From: an uncultured Phocaeicola sp.
GTDB taxonomy: Bacteria > Bacteroidota > Bacteroidia > Bacteroidales > Bacteroidaceae
Direction of reading: 5' to 3'
Length of the DNA: 64,000 nt
Assembly: GCA_947626525.1 (NCBI GenBank)
Contig: CANQSM010000003.1
Span: 1-64,000 of the forward strand
The translations under genes and the position numbers were made by a program. The notes below the pieces were generated by a model that was given only the letters and a program-made list of their open reading frames with translations, was not told the DNA's origin and did no database searches. The stretch's first letter is position 1. Every line of letters begins with the position of its first letter. Shown here in pieces: positions 39,087 through 50,900 of this stretch.

Positions 39087-40046
39087 TCACGGCCATAGCA
39101 TATAAAGGTAGAATAGGTATACGACTACCAGCAGGCTGCCTTCCAGCCGGTTGATGGTTTGTTTCTTATAGAAGAAGCCAAAAATCCACAGTAACGCCGA
39201 TGCGCCGATTAGAGTATATAAGTCGAAGTTCGTGATTCCCTGTATCTTCATCGGACGGATGCTTGCACTGGTCCCCAATACAAAGAACACGTTGAAAAGG
39301 TTGCTGCCGATTGCGTTGCCGATGGCTATCCCTTGGTTATTTTTCAGGGCTGCGGTAATGGATGTGGCCAGCTCTGGCAAGGAGGTTCCTCCCGCTACCA
39401 GGGTGAGTCCGATAACCGATTCGCTTACCCCCCAGGCGCGTGCCATACCTGATGCTCCCTCTACGAAGAATTTTCCCCCTGCTATCAAACCGGCCAGTCC
39501 AAGCAGGATAAACAGAGATGCCTTCCATAAGGGCAATATCTTGATGGGTGTTTCTTCTGCCCGCGCTTCAGGATGATGCGCGATAGCAAACGTATAGCTC
39601 AGGAAAATAAGAAAAAAACACAGCAATAGCAACCCGTCTGACCTGCTGATGCCATTGGACGCGGATTCGCTTCCTAACAGCTGATCGTTGGCACAGATGA
39701 AAAGGATGAGGGAAGCCAATAACGTAAAGGGAATCTCCTTGTTTAAAGTTCCTTTTCCTATAAAGATCGGGGATATGATAGCGGTACACCCTACGATAGC
39801 GAGTGTGTTGAAAAGATTGCTTCCCACCACGTTGCCGATGGACAGGTCGGAACTTCCTTGAAGGGCGGACAATAAACTGATGATGAACTCCGGCATGGAG
39901 GTTCCGAAAGCGACGATGGTGAGGCCGATAACCAAATTCGAAAGATGAAAGCGCTTGGCTGTGGAAGCGGCGCCGTCGGTCAATGCGTTGGCGCCCCATA
40001 AGATGGCGGCCAGCCCGCCGATAAGATATAGCGTATGGATAATCAT
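39087..40046 (-). CDS. Calcium/sodium antiporter (CaCA family)
   Basis: Two repeats: VIGLTIVAFGTSMPEFIISLLSA...GNVVGSNLFNTLAIVG and VIGLTLVAGGTSLPELATSITAA...GNAIGSNLFNVFFVLG; start corrected from 40106. Confidence 0.94.
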   Translation of the reverse strand: MIIHTLYLIGGLAAILWGANALTDGAASTAKRFHLSNLVIGLTIVAFGTSMPEFIISLLSALQGSSDLSIGNVVGSNLFNTLAIVGCTAIISPIFIGKGTLNKEIPFTLLASLILFICANDQLLGSESASNGISRSDGLLLLCFFLIFLSYTFAIAHHPEARAEETPIKILPLWKASLFILLGLAGLIAGGKFFVEGASGMARAWGVSESVIGLTLVAGGTSLPELATSITAALKNNQGIAIGNAIGSNLFNVFFVLGTSASIRPMKIQGITNFDLYTLIGASALLWIFGFFYKKQTINRLEGSLLVVVYLFYLYMLWP

Positions 40047-40197
40047 GACTTGATGGTTTTGTTTATTGGCAGGCAAAGTTAGACATAAATCCCGGAATTT
40101 CTTCACCGGCAGAATAAAGAATTCGTTTTTTCTTCAAAGTAAGCCGTCTTACGGTAATTCGCCGGTATATAATTTGCGAATATCTTTTAGGATTGAA

Positions 40198-40233
40198 TGA
40201 AAAAGACCGTCCCGGTAAGTGGTGGAACGGTCT
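40198..40233 (-). terminator. Rho-independent terminator of the sugar-porter end of the PUL
   Basis: Minus strand agaccgt-N16-acggtctttttcatt. Confidence 0.7.
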
Positions 40234-40264
40234 GTTCTGGCTGTGCAGGATGGGTGTTGTGCGC

Positions 40265-41752
40265 TTATGCGTTCCTTTTCCTGTTCTTCCAGAGTTTGGT
40301 CATGTCCTCCAGTGTCTTGCCCTTTGTCTCCGGTACCAGCTTCCATACAAACAGGGCCGCCGCGATACAGATAAAACCATAAAGGGCATAAGCGAACATG
40401 TGCCCGAACTTCTCGCCCATGTCACCCACGCTCATGTTGAACATCGGGACGAACGTGGATGAAACGATGAAGTTGAATATCCATTGGAATGCCACGGCAA
40501 TGGCTACGGCCGCTCCGCGGATGGTGTTCGGGAATATCTCAGCGATCAATACCCAGCAGATGGGGCCCCAGCTGAACATGAATGAGGCGCTGTATACCAT
40601 GATGCTGATGACGGACAGCATGGGTGGAAGCCCCGTCACGACGTTGCAGAGCGCCACGCCGAAAGCTCCTGCGGCCATGCCTATGGAGCCGGAGACAAGC
40701 AACGGCTTGCGCCCCCACTTTTCCACCGTGAAGACTGCCAACAGTGTGAAAAGAATGTTGATGATGCCCATGATGACGGTTTGTACCATCGGGTTGCCCA
40801 TACCCATGGATTCAAATATGCGCGGGGCGAAGTAGAGCACCGCATTGATGCCTACGGCTTGCTGGAACACACTCAGCATGATGCCGATAAAGATAACCAT
40901 CCAGCCGTAAGTGAAAAGGCGTTCGGTCTTTTCTGTGGCTGTGGCCTTGATGTCGGCCAAGATATGCCTTGCTTTTGCGAGTCCGTTGATGCGGCTCAAT
41001 ACAAAAAGGGCGCGGTCGTCATTTCCGCTCATGACCAAATAGCGGGGCGTTTCGGGTACAAGCAATACCAATAGGGCAAACAGGCCTGCCGGTACGGCCT
41101 CGCTTACAAACATCAGCCTCCAGCCGGTTTCTATTGTCCATGCGGCGGCTTCGGGATTCAGTATCTGATTCATGCCTTCCACCGCTTTGACAACAGGATT
41201 GGCGTGGTCGCCCAAAATGAGGAAATTGACGAAATAGACCACCAACTGGCCGAAGATGATGGCAAACTGGTTCCATGACACCAACGTCCCGCGGATGTTG
41301 CTCGGCGCAATCTCGGCAATGTACATGGGGCAGATGGCGGACGCCAGTCCTACTCCCACACCGCCCAATACGCGGTAGAGGTTGAAAGCGACCAGCAATG
41401 AGTAGGAGGGATGTCCCGACTCGAAAAAGAGGAACTCGGGGTAATAGGAGCCTAAGGCCGATAGGAAAAAGAGAATGCCGGCCACAAAAAGTGACTTCTT
41501 GCGCCCCAAGTTGGATGCCAGGAATCCTGAAAGCGCGCTGCCCAGAATGCAGCCTATCAGCGCGCTGGAGGAGGTGATGCCGTGAAGGGTGTCGGTATAA
41601 GCAAAGTCGGAGGCTCCCATGAAGAATGCCTGAAGACCTTTCTCCGCGCCCGAAATCACCGCGGTGTCATAACCGAAAAGTAGTCCGCCGATGACAGCCA
41701 CCAGCACGATGGAAAAAAGATACGTTTTACTGCCTTGTTCTGTGTAATTCAT
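40265..41752 (-). CDS. MFS sugar porter (XylE-like)
   Basis: GGLLFGYDTAVISGAEKGL, SNLGRKKSLF, VPETPRYLVMSGN, VPETKGKTLEDM sugar-porter signatures. Confidence 0.94.
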   Translation of the reverse strand: MNYTEQGSKTYLFSIVLVAVIGGLLFGYDTAVISGAEKGLQAFFMGASDFAYTDTLHGITSSSALIGCILGSALSGFLASNLGRKKSLFVAGILFFLSALGSYYPEFLFFESGHPSYSLLVAFNLYRVLGGVGVGLASAICPMYIAEIAPSNIRGTLVSWNQFAIIFGQLVVYFVNFLILGDHANPVVKAVEGMNQILNPEAAAWTIETGWRLMFVSEAVPAGLFALLVLLVPETPRYLVMSGNDDRALFVLSRINGLAKARHILADIKATATEKTERLFTYGWMVIFIGIMLSVFQQAVGINAVLYFAPRIFESMGMGNPMVQTVIMGIINILFTLLAVFTVEKWGRKPLLVSGSIGMAAGAFGVALCNVVTGLPPMLSVISIMVYSASFMFSWGPICWVLIAEIFPNTIRGAAVAIAVAFQWIFNFIVSSTFVPMFNMSVGDMGEKFGHMFAYALYGFICIAAALFVWKLVPETKGKTLEDMTKLWKNRKRNA

Positions 41753-41792
41753 ACGATTTGTTAATGGGTTAAATGGTTTGTAAATGAAATGC

Positions 41793-43316
41793 TTATTCTA
41801 TTCCTTTCCGGGTGATGTCTTCCACGAGGCTGTTCAGATAGACTTCCAGATAAGTATATCCGGTTTCCGGGCCGGCTGTGTGGTTGCCGTCGGCTGCGTC
41901 ATGGGGATTCAGCCCCTGCGCCGTTTCCCAGAGGTCGGGCATGCCATCGCCGTCGGAATCCTTGAGCGACTCCGGGGAGACGTTCCCGGAGCGGAGCGCC
42001 GGCCACGGGGCGGTGCCTGTGCGGTCGGCTCCTTGGGGCAGGATGTCGTAGGGAGTGTCAATCAGTCCCGGGTGTCGCGGGGCGTCCGGTGTCACGCTGC
42101 CTATGCAGGAGGCCGTCCCCTCCAGCGTCTCCCGGGCGATGCGGAGGTCTATCTCGTCGCGTGTTTTGGAACATCCGGCGTAGGCTGTCACCAGCCGATA
42201 AGCTTCCCCGGCGCTGTGGGTGGTCACCACATCGGTCTCCAGCGGTTGTTCCAGACGTATCTCCTTCTTCACTTGCGGGGTGAAAGTCCCGTCGCACGAG
42301 GCGTTGTCAATCTGTGCGTAGATGCCTTTCGTCCAGTTGTCCCGGGTCACTTCCGGATACCCTTCCACTACGTTGCCGTCTACATAAAAGCGTCCCCACA
42401 CGTGTTCCATGGGTTTCCAGCGGTTCGGTTGTCCGTTGCGCCCGGTACAGTAAGCCGTGGTGCGTATGCCTAAGGCGGCGATACGGTAGCTGATGTTCCC
42501 CGTCTGGGGTGTGGCCGGCCCCGGTTTGTAATAGTTGTTCACGATGTTCACCTTCATGCCTTCTCCGCCATAGCAGCCGTTGCTGGCCCAGTTGTAGATG
42601 ACATTGTTCCGCATGTCCACATATTCCCTGTCCTGTGTGTACACCCGCGGGCCGAGGCGTGGGGTGCGGCTTTCGTGATGAGCCAGCAGGTTGTGGTGAT
42701 AAGAAGCGTGGTCGCCCCCGAAGATGGCTCCGTATCCGTGGCTTCCCTTTCCGTGTCCGGCCGTACGCAGGCTTTCGCTGATCAGGCACCATTGTACGGT
42801 GGTGTTTTCGTTGCCGTAGAGGGTGCACGTCTCGTCCACCGACCAGCTGATGGAGCAGTGGTCGATGATGATGTTCCGGTGGTCCGAGCCTCCCAGTCCG
42901 TCGGGTTCGCCTCCGTGGCGGTTTCCCACCCGGAAACGCAGATACCGGACAATCAGGTTGTCGGCGTTCAGTGTCACCGGATAGTCGGCGATGCAGATAC
43001 CCTGTCCCGGTGCCGTCTGTCCGGCTAATGTCAGGTCGCCGTTGGTTACACGCAACGGTTTCTTCAGGAAGATGGTGCCCGCCACGTCGAATACGACCGT
43101 GCGCGGCCCTTCCTGCATGACGGCATGGCGCAGCGTCCCCGGTTGCGTGCCGTCTTCAAGTGTGGTGACATGGTATACTTTTCCGTTTCGTCCTCCGGTG
43201 GCGTACCGTCCGAAACCTTCCGCTCCGGGAAAAGCGACAGTCTTCGGAGGCTGGGCCATTGCCGGGCAAGTGACTCCTCCTATAAGCAGAAGGAGCAAGA
43301 TTTTTAGTGTCCGCAT
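41793..43316 (-). CDS. Secreted pectate lyase (PL1-like right-handed beta-helix)
   Basis: Signal peptide; VAFPGAEGFGRYATGGRNGKVYHVTTLEDGTQPGTLRHAVMQEGPRTVVFDVAGTIFLKKPL and NLIVRYLRFRVGNRHGGEPDGLGGSDHRNIIIDHCSISWSVDE. Confidence 0.92.
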   Translation of the reverse strand: MRTLKILLLLLIGGVTCPAMAQPPKTVAFPGAEGFGRYATGGRNGKVYHVTTLEDGTQPGTLRHAVMQEGPRTVVFDVAGTIFLKKPLRVTNGDLTLAGQTAPGQGICIADYPVTLNADNLIVRYLRFRVGNRHGGEPDGLGGSDHRNIIIDHCSISWSVDETCTLYGNENTTVQWCLISESLRTAGHGKGSHGYGAIFGGDHASYHHNLLAHHESRTPRLGPRVYTQDREYVDMRNNVIYNWASNGCYGGEGMKVNIVNNYYKPGPATPQTGNISYRIAALGIRTTAYCTGRNGQPNRWKPMEHVWGRFYVDGNVVEGYPEVTRDNWTKGIYAQIDNASCDGTFTPQVKKEIRLEQPLETDVVTTHSAGEAYRLVTAYAGCSKTRDEIDLRIARETLEGTASCIGSVTPDAPRHPGLIDTPYDILPQGADRTGTAPWPALRSGNVSPESLKDSDGDGMPDLWETAQGLNPHDAADGNHTAGPETGYTYLEVYLNSLVEDITRKGIE

Positions 43317-43506
43317 AGTTGTATAGGTTTTTTCAAATGCAAAAATAGCAATTCATTTGGGAAATCGCTTGCATGAATGGCATATTCTGTCATATAAAAT
43401 GAGTCTGCCTTGCCTCACAGCAAAACAGACTCTGACTTACTATTTAACACGAGTCTTTTTTAAGTCGTTCTTTTCGCCAATCTGTCCGATTGGCTTGTAT
43501 GGGGCT

Positions 43507-45822
43507 TTAAGGCTGTGCCGCAGCTCCGTTGCGCCATCTTGGGTCACCGATGCCTTTGGTGTAGATGGCGGAGTTCAGCACTTTGCTTGTCTGGTTGTAA
43601 TACAGGTTCACCCCGTGTTCATCTCCGCTGCCGTCCAACGCGTCCGCACGGTGCATGTATTGGTCGCTTTGTGAGGTGGCTTTGTGAGGCGGGTTCGGGC
43701 TGACCATCAGCTCAAGAGGCGAGATGTCATCCGCAATCACCTCCAGACTACCGTTCAAAGTGGCGGATCCATTGTTAACCAAAGTCCCGAAATTGTTTTT
43801 GGTAGCCGTCCAGGCATTTGTACTGAATATCTGACCGCTTGTCAGGTTTGTGTTAGTCGAATAGTTGTCGCTGAAATTCAACGTGACGTGGGCGGAAGTT
43901 CCGTCAGGCAGCGTCATGGTTTTACGTATATCCGCACCGGACATGACCATGCTACGTGCATCGCCGTCCTGTTTGGTGAGGATAATCAGGTTCTTTTTCA
44001 CATTGAACTCGCTTCCGTCGGGAAGATTACGCATGGCGAAGATATTTCCGGCCGCACGGGTGTTCCAGTTGACCAGCGTATTGTTCTCGAAGGTGATTTT
44101 CCATGGACCGCTTTCCCAGTTCGCCTGTTTGGTCTCGTTGAAGAAAGCCGGGAACGGAGAGTCGTAGAATGTGTTGTTACGTACCACGAAATCTTTGTAA
44201 AGGTTGGTCTTGGCATTGTTTCCCGAACCGGCGATCCAAGGATAGCCTCCCGCTCCATTGCTGTAATAACCGCAATTGAAGAACTGACAGTCCTCAATCA
44301 ATACGTGATCCCATATTTTGTAGTTCGGTCCCTGTTCGCGGATGAAGCCGCGGACCATGTGGCTGAATGTACAGTTCTTGATGATGAATTGTTCGAGATG
44401 CACCGCCATACCGTCAGAGTACATGTTGATGAAGTAATTTCCGGTGGTCCCTCCTAATCCTGCCTGATTGTCTCCGTAAGTGCGCGCCATCGGACAATCG
44501 AAGTCGATGTCGTAGAATTCCAGCATTTTCATGTAGATTTCGCCGCCTTCACCCGCCTGCGGTGAACGCCCGAACATCAGGTTCATTGATTCCACGTCTG
44601 TACCTACAGTGCGCATACCGCCCAGCAATACTTTAGCGCGTTTGCCCGCCGCCACGTCTTCCGGATTGGTGCGGAGCACGAACCCTTTACAAGTGGTCAG
44701 GTTGTTGAACATGCAGTAGGTTTTTCCTCCTTCCAGATAGAAAGTCTGTCCTTCGGCCAGATCCACGTCCGAAATGAAGTCGGTCAGGATAAGGTCGATA
44801 CGTTTGGCGTTGTATTTCACGGCCGCGTCGTGCTGTTCCATGGCAAGCTGGTAAGCTTCCGGGGTTTCGAATTGGTCGCTTGTCGGTGCGGATAAGTCGT
44901 GAGGAATGAGGATCGGGTCCCCCGGCTCACCGTCCGAACGGGCGGAATAAGTGTTATAGTATGCGTCCCATTTTACTTTCACGTTCTCGTTGCGTACATT
45001 GATGACGTATACCGAGTTTTTCTGCAAACCGTCGATTTCCACATAGCCTCTTTCGAAGTCCTCCTCCGTCAGTCTGTATTTTCTCCATTTGTCGTTGATG
45101 GTAGATTGCGGATTGTTCGGTGAGGGTTCCACCTCAAGCCATTGGTAGACGAATTGGTTTCCGTTCATTTCAAACCGTTCGCGGTAAATCCGCTGGTCAT
45201 CTTCCGATACGCCGTTGGATACGACATCGAAATCTCTGTTCAGCATGACCCGCATGGTGGTTTCAGTCGTTTGGGAACCGTCCACGTACACACAGAACGG
45301 TGTGGCATAGCGGTTGGCGGTGGTGATGCCCAACCATTCGGCCCATTGGCGTCCGTCACCGTGACCGTACCATTTGGAGGCGTGCGAGAAGTCGGTCACG
45401 TTGTTGTCCTTTTTCGAGAGCACTCGGATGGCGAACCGGAAATCGGTGGAGTATTGCTGGTCTTTAATTACCAAGTCAAGTTTGTCAGGCCCGACGATGG
45501 TGTCCAGCAACAAGAGCCCGTTGTCAGCGGTGGTACCCCACGCCTCGGCGCCTCCGGTCACGTTGGGGGCGATAGCCTGGCGTATCTGGTAACCGGCGCA
45601 ATCTTTCACACCATACCAATAGAGGTGGATGTCGTTGCCGTTAGGTCCTTCGTTTTTGCAGTTGTAAGGGTAGTCGTCTCCTTTGCCTCGATTGTTGTCG
45701 CAGATGAACATCGTCATCCACGAGCGGTCCAAGTCTGTTCCGGCCTTGTTGTCATCGTCCGAGCATGAGCCGAACGAAAGACCGGATAACCCTATTAATG
45801 TGTATAAAAGATATTTTTTCAT
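43507..45822 (-). CDS. DUF5123/DUF4957-type surface lipoprotein with predicted beta-helix (SusE-position)
   Basis: Lipobox (LSFGSCSDDD); downstream of SusD; parallel-helix-like repeats (NYFINMYSDGMAVHLEQFIIKNCTFSHMVRGFIREQ). Confidence 0.8.
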   Translation of the reverse strand: MKKYLLYTLIGLSGLSFGSCSDDDNKAGTDLDRSWMTMFICDNNRGKGDDYPYNCKNEGPNGNDIHLYWYGVKDCAGYQIRQAIAPNVTGGAEAWGTTADNGLLLLDTIVGPDKLDLVIKDQQYSTDFRFAIRVLSKKDNNVTDFSHASKWYGHGDGRQWAEWLGITTANRYATPFCVYVDGSQTTETTMRVMLNRDFDVVSNGVSEDDQRIYRERFEMNGNQFVYQWLEVEPSPNNPQSTINDKWRKYRLTEEDFERGYVEIDGLQKNSVYVINVRNENVKVKWDAYYNTYSARSDGEPGDPILIPHDLSAPTSDQFETPEAYQLAMEQHDAAVKYNAKRIDLILTDFISDVDLAEGQTFYLEGGKTYCMFNNLTTCKGFVLRTNPEDVAAGKRAKVLLGGMRTVGTDVESMNLMFGRSPQAGEGGEIYMKMLEFYDIDFDCPMARTYGDNQAGLGGTTGNYFINMYSDGMAVHLEQFIIKNCTFSHMVRGFIREQGPNYKIWDHVLIEDCQFFNCGYYSNGAGGYPWIAGSGNNAKTNLYKDFVVRNNTFYDSPFPAFFNETKQANWESGPWKITFENNTLVNWNTRAAGNIFAMRNLPDGSEFNVKKNLIILTKQDGDARSMVMSGADIRKTMTLPDGTSAHVTLNFSDNYSTNTNLTSGQIFSTNAWTATKNNFGTLVNNGSATLNGSLEVIADDISPLELMVSPNPPHKATSQSDQYMHRADALDGSGDEHGVNLYYNQTSKVLNSAIYTKGIGDPRWRNGAAAQP

Positions 45823-45839
45823 TCTTCTGTCCTTTTTTG

Positions 45840-47891
45840 TTATTTATAACCGTAATAGTTCTTGTACGCACCTGCGGAGCGTTGAATGGCCGAGTTGGGG
45901 ATAGGCAGGATGTAGCGTACGGGAGGCAAGTCGGAGGCTTCGGGTACAACCCTGCCGTCCAAAAGCGTTTCCGCACCGTCCTTTATCAGCATGATGTTTT
46001 CCTGCTCATTGTGGCGGATATAACCGTAGAAAGAGTATTTGCACTGGTTGGTCGGTTTGCCGTCGCTGCTCCATTGATAGAAAGAGGCTTCCTTCCATTC
46101 GGCTCCTTCGATGGCCGTCCAGGCATTGGCCGGTTTGGGACATGCCTCATAGGGATTGTAAATGTAGAGGATATCCAAAGTCTTGTTCGGATAAGGGTAT
46201 CCGTAAACTTCATCCGGTGTCACTTTCCATTCGGCTGTTTGCGGAAGCACATGATAATACATGCTTTCCGGCAAATTGTTCAGATATTCACTTCCGTCGT
46301 GTTCCATCACATCATCTTCGAAGGGACACGCCATACCGCCCGCATTGGTCATGGCGGCGGAGAGGTAACGCATGAAGCTGTATATCACCTCCCGTCCGTA
46401 AAGGTTGTTGCGGACAAGGTCGCGCCAGCGCATGTTTTCGCCTGCGAATTCCCATTTGCGCTCATCAAGCACCGCTTCCAAGAAGTCCTTTTTGGAAGCA
46501 GTGGCTTTCGCCATGAACTCGTTGACAGCGGAGGCATCGTCGAAAGCGCGCGCATGTACCGCACGGAGTGAATTCTGCGCTTCGGTGGTAGGCCCTTCGA
46601 GCTCGTTGATGGCTTCAGCGTTCATCAATAGGACATCCGCATAGCGCATGTATGGGAAATTGATACCGGTGCTTCCGGAACTTGTGTTGGTGAATTGTCC
46701 GGCGTTGGCCCACAGTTTCGACCATTTGTTGTTGTGCACGGTGTAATCGGCGCGAATCAGGCAGGAATCCTGTGTGATGTTGCCTGCTCCGTTGCCGTAG
46801 TACCAAAGGCCATTGATGAATTCGCGGCGTTTGTCCCGCTCGTCGAACAGGTAGCGATAGAACGCACTCAGGCGAGTACCTCCATTCGAGGCTCCCCAAA
46901 CATTCTTTCCCAAAGTCACTCCTTCGTTGGCGGTAGAGGTGGGACCTTGCGCATAACCGGTGTTTCCGGTAGACTCCTTGGCGAACGGTATCTCAAAGAT
47001 GGGGTCTCCTCCGCTGATTAATTCGAAATTGCTTTCTTTGGTAAATACATCCGCATAAGAGGTACCACCTAACGAGTGAACTCCGGAAGTGATTACTTTT
47101 TCCGTGTATTCTTTGGCGATACGGTAATACTCCTGATAGTTGTCCGGACGCTTCATCTCGCCATAACTGTTGGGATTCTCTTTGTTCGGATAGAGGGAAT
47201 AACCTCCGGCCGTCAGGGCAATACGGGCTATCAGTGCCCAAGCGAACTCTTGTGAGGCGCGCTCAACCGTCGTGTTGGCCGAGGAACTCATTTTCGGGGC
47301 TATGTCTTCCAAATCCTTAATCAGTTCGTCCTGTATCTCTTTGCGGTCCATGATGGGAATCACATAATCGTCACCCAGTTGCGCCGCGTTTTTGAAAGTG
47401 AAAGGCACATCTCCGAACATTACCACCAAGTCGTGATAGACCATGGCGCGTAAACACTTGGCTTCGCCCACCATCTGCATGATTTCGCTGTCGCTCTCAT
47501 TATAAAGCGGTCCGTTTTCTACTCCGTAGATAAAACGGTTGGCATCTTCGATGGCTTTGTAGGAAGCTTGCCAGTATTTGTCGATTTCTCCTCCTTGGGC
47601 ATCACAGTCGAAGCGGGCGTAGCTGTTATGGGTGGCCATGTTGCCGGTATAAGTCTTCATGTCCACATCGCTGTTGAAGATAAAGGTACTTTGGTAATTG
47701 TTACCGTAGAGATCGTTTACCAAGATAGAGGCATACACTCCGTTGAGCGCACGGTTTATCTCTGATTTCTGGCTATATACGAACTCTTCACTATAGCTTG
47801 ACGGAGACTCCACATCGAGATAGTCGTTGCACGATGCGAGAGCTATGGAGGCCAAGCCTGTCAGGAAAATATTCTTAAGTTTCATGTTCAT
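45840..47891 (-). CDS. SusD/RagB-family outer membrane lipoprotein
   Basis: LASIALASCNDYLDVESPSSYSEEFVYSQKSEINRALNGVYASI and RYADVLLMNAEAINELEG. Confidence 0.95.
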   Translation of the reverse strand: MNMKLKNIFLTGLASIALASCNDYLDVESPSSYSEEFVYSQKSEINRALNGVYASILVNDLYGNNYQSTFIFNSDVDMKTYTGNMATHNSYARFDCDAQGGEIDKYWQASYKAIEDANRFIYGVENGPLYNESDSEIMQMVGEAKCLRAMVYHDLVVMFGDVPFTFKNAAQLGDDYVIPIMDRKEIQDELIKDLEDIAPKMSSSANTTVERASQEFAWALIARIALTAGGYSLYPNKENPNSYGEMKRPDNYQEYYRIAKEYTEKVITSGVHSLGGTSYADVFTKESNFELISGGDPIFEIPFAKESTGNTGYAQGPTSTANEGVTLGKNVWGASNGGTRLSAFYRYLFDERDKRREFINGLWYYGNGAGNITQDSCLIRADYTVHNNKWSKLWANAGQFTNTSSGSTGINFPYMRYADVLLMNAEAINELEGPTTEAQNSLRAVHARAFDDASAVNEFMAKATASKKDFLEAVLDERKWEFAGENMRWRDLVRNNLYGREVIYSFMRYLSAAMTNAGGMACPFEDDVMEHDGSEYLNNLPESMYYHVLPQTAEWKVTPDEVYGYPYPNKTLDILYIYNPYEACPKPANAWTAIEGAEWKEASFYQWSSDGKPTNQCKYSFYGYIRHNEQENIMLIKDGAETLLDGRVVPEASDLPPVRYILPIPNSAIQRSAGAYKNYYGYK

Positions 47892-47900
47892 ATCTGTTTT

Positions 47901-50900
47901 TTAGAATGTAATATTGGTACCAATCACGAAACTGCGGCTACGTGGGTAGCGGTTGTAATCCATGCCGCAAGTCAAGCCTGTCTGGATATCCACTTCGGGG
48001 TCGTAGCCGGAATAACCTGTCAGGATGAACAGGTTGGAAGTGGACAGGTAGAAACGGGCTTTGGAGATACCCCATTTGGAAGTCAGTCCGGAAGGCAATG
48101 TGTAACCTATTGTCAAATCCTGACAACGCAAGAACGAGCCGTCTTCGATGAAGTAAGAGTGAGTAATCTTTTGGGTCACATCGGTCGGGTTCCATAACGT
48201 GCGGCCTGCATTCAGCTCACGGTACATATCGACAGAACCGTCGATAAAGTAGCATTTATACATACATTCTCCGTCTCCGTCGCGGGTATAGCGCCATCCG
48301 TTTTCCGCAAAGGTGGAGAGAACGTTATGGAACTTGTTCTTGTTATCTTCCGAGGAAGAGAGCTGATAGGCTGTGGCGTTGTTTACATCGAAATCGAGCA
48401 TGAAATTGAAGTTCATGGCGAAGTCGAAGTTTTTCCATTGTCCGCTGAAGCCGAATCCGCCCTGTACTTTCGGGTTGGTGTTACCAATCACTACGCGGTC
48501 GTCTTCGGTAATGTATCCGTCCGGTTTTCCTTCCGGGCCGCTGATATCTTTGAATTTGATTTTTCCGGGAAGCGTGGCAATACCTGAATTGGAATCACCT
48601 GAAACCAGATTTATGACTGTTTTGGGATGTTCCACTCCGTTGGCATCTACCAGCGGGGCATCTTTCGATGTTCCGTTTTCCGCAGCGGTAGAACCCCATG
48701 GCAAGGCCTGAAGGTTGTTTGTCGGATCGAAATAGAACTCATCCATGGAATAAAGTCCGTCGTAAACAAATCCGTAAATCAAGCCAACCTGGTCGCCCAC
48801 TTTCAGGCAGTAGTCGTTGTAGCTGGACTTCCAGCGGTCGTTCTGATCCCAGAGAATATTATCCGTACCGTTCAGTTTGTCTACTTTCATTTTGTTCATT
48901 CCCAAAGAGAAGTTTCCTGACAATACATAGTCTTTTCCGCGTAGGATGTCTCCCGATATGGTTAGCTCAAATCCCTTGTTGGTTACTTGCCCGATGTTTT
49001 GCATCTGGCTTATGTAACCGGTGGATGACGGAATGTCCGATTTGTAAAGCAAATCCTTGGTCGTGTTCCAGTAGACTTCCGGAGTGACGGTGAGGCGTCC
49101 GCCAAAAAGTGATAAGTCGACAGCCAAGTTACGTGTTAAAGTAGTCTCCCATTTAATGTCACGGTTGGCGAATCTATTGCCGCCAAGGTTTCCATACCAT
49201 TGTTCTCCGAATTGGGTGGCTTCGCCGAAGCCCGGGCCACCGGTGGAATTTACGGAATACAAATAGCGCCACATATCGTTGTCTATACGGTTGTTACCGG
49301 CCATACCAATTGCGGCGCGGAGTTTCAGCTGGTCAATCCAGTCGATATCGCTCATAAACGGTTCCTTTGAAATGACCCAGGCACCGGATACAGACGGGAA
49401 GTAGCCCCACTGGTTACCTGGAGCGAATTTGGTGGAACCATCGGCACGCATGGTAGCGGAAAACAGGTATTTGTGGTCGTAGTTGTAACTTACCTGTCCG
49501 AAGAAAGAAGCTGTGCGGTCAGGCGTATCGGTGGACGTTGACGATTCTCTCGGTGTGCCGAACCCCATGTTGTTCCATGCCTGCTGAGCTTGGAACGCAC
49601 GTGGAAAATATCGGTTCTCCTGAACGTTCTTTTTGCTTTGGCTGTGATAAACTTCTTGTCCGAGGAGGAGAGAGAAGTTATGAGTGTCTTTCAGTGTGAA
49701 TCCGTAAGATGCCGTGTTGGTCCAGATATACTTGAAGTTATGACTTTTGTCGATTTTGGCCAGAGGCTGGGAGTTGTTTTTCTGGCCTTCCGAGGTGAGG
49801 GCACCCCAGAAGCGGTATTGGTCTTTCCATGTCAGCCCGATGGTAGCCTCTGTGCGGAGCACAAGACCTTTGATAGGTTTCCACTCCAAGGAGAGCGAAT
49901 TGGTATAACTGTATTGATATTTATTCTGCTTGTTCAGCTCGATATCGCTTTTCGGATTGGTGTAAGTAAAGAGCTCTTCCTCGTCCGGGTCAGCGTATGA
50001 GGGGTCTATGTAACCGAATTCACGCAAACCGTTGGTAGGACGATAACGGAGTACGTCAATGATACCGCCGGTTCCAATGTTGTCACCTCCGGCACCTTCA
50101 TCGCGGCGGAATGTGAATTTAGGATTGAAATTTAAGGTCAGGCTTTTGGAAATGTCGATGGAAGTCTTGAGATTCAAGTTCGTACGACGGACTCCGGATC
50201 CCATAATAATACCCTTATCTTCACTTTGTGTGATAGACAGGTTAAAACGCATCTTGTCGCTACCTCCGCCAATGGTTACGTTGGTGGAATAGTTGATTGG
50301 GTTTTCGCCTATCACTTCATCCTGCCAGTCGTGAGTAGGCAGTGTGCGATACAGGTCGAGATCTTGCGGGTTACCGAAGTTGGCGCGGAAGAACTTGGCG
50401 TTTGAAGAGCGGCTTCCGTTACATGCCGACCATTCGTATTGATAACGGGCGAAATCGGCCGCATTCATCAAGTCCAATTTTTTGGAAAGTTGGCTGGTGG
50501 AGAGGTGTGCGTTGAAGCTGACTTGAATTTTTCCAGCTTTGGCGGCCTTGGTGGTAACCACTACTACGCCATTACCTCCCTTTGCTCCATAGATAGCTGT
50601 GATGGAAGCGTCTTTCAATACATCAATGGAAGCGATGTCAGTGGGGGGAATATCATTGATATTATCCACCTGGAAACCATCGACGATATAGAGCGGTTCG
50701 TTGCTTTGGGTAACAGACGTACCTCCACGTACACGAATGTTGATGTCCGCGCCCGGTGCTCCATCGACTGTGGTTACCTGTACACCGGCGATTTTTCCTT
50801 GAAGAGCTACGGCTGCCGAAGTGACAGGAACCGCGGCGAGTTTGGCTCCGGATACCGAACCTACCGATCCGGTCAGGTCTTTACGGGCCTTGCTACCGTA

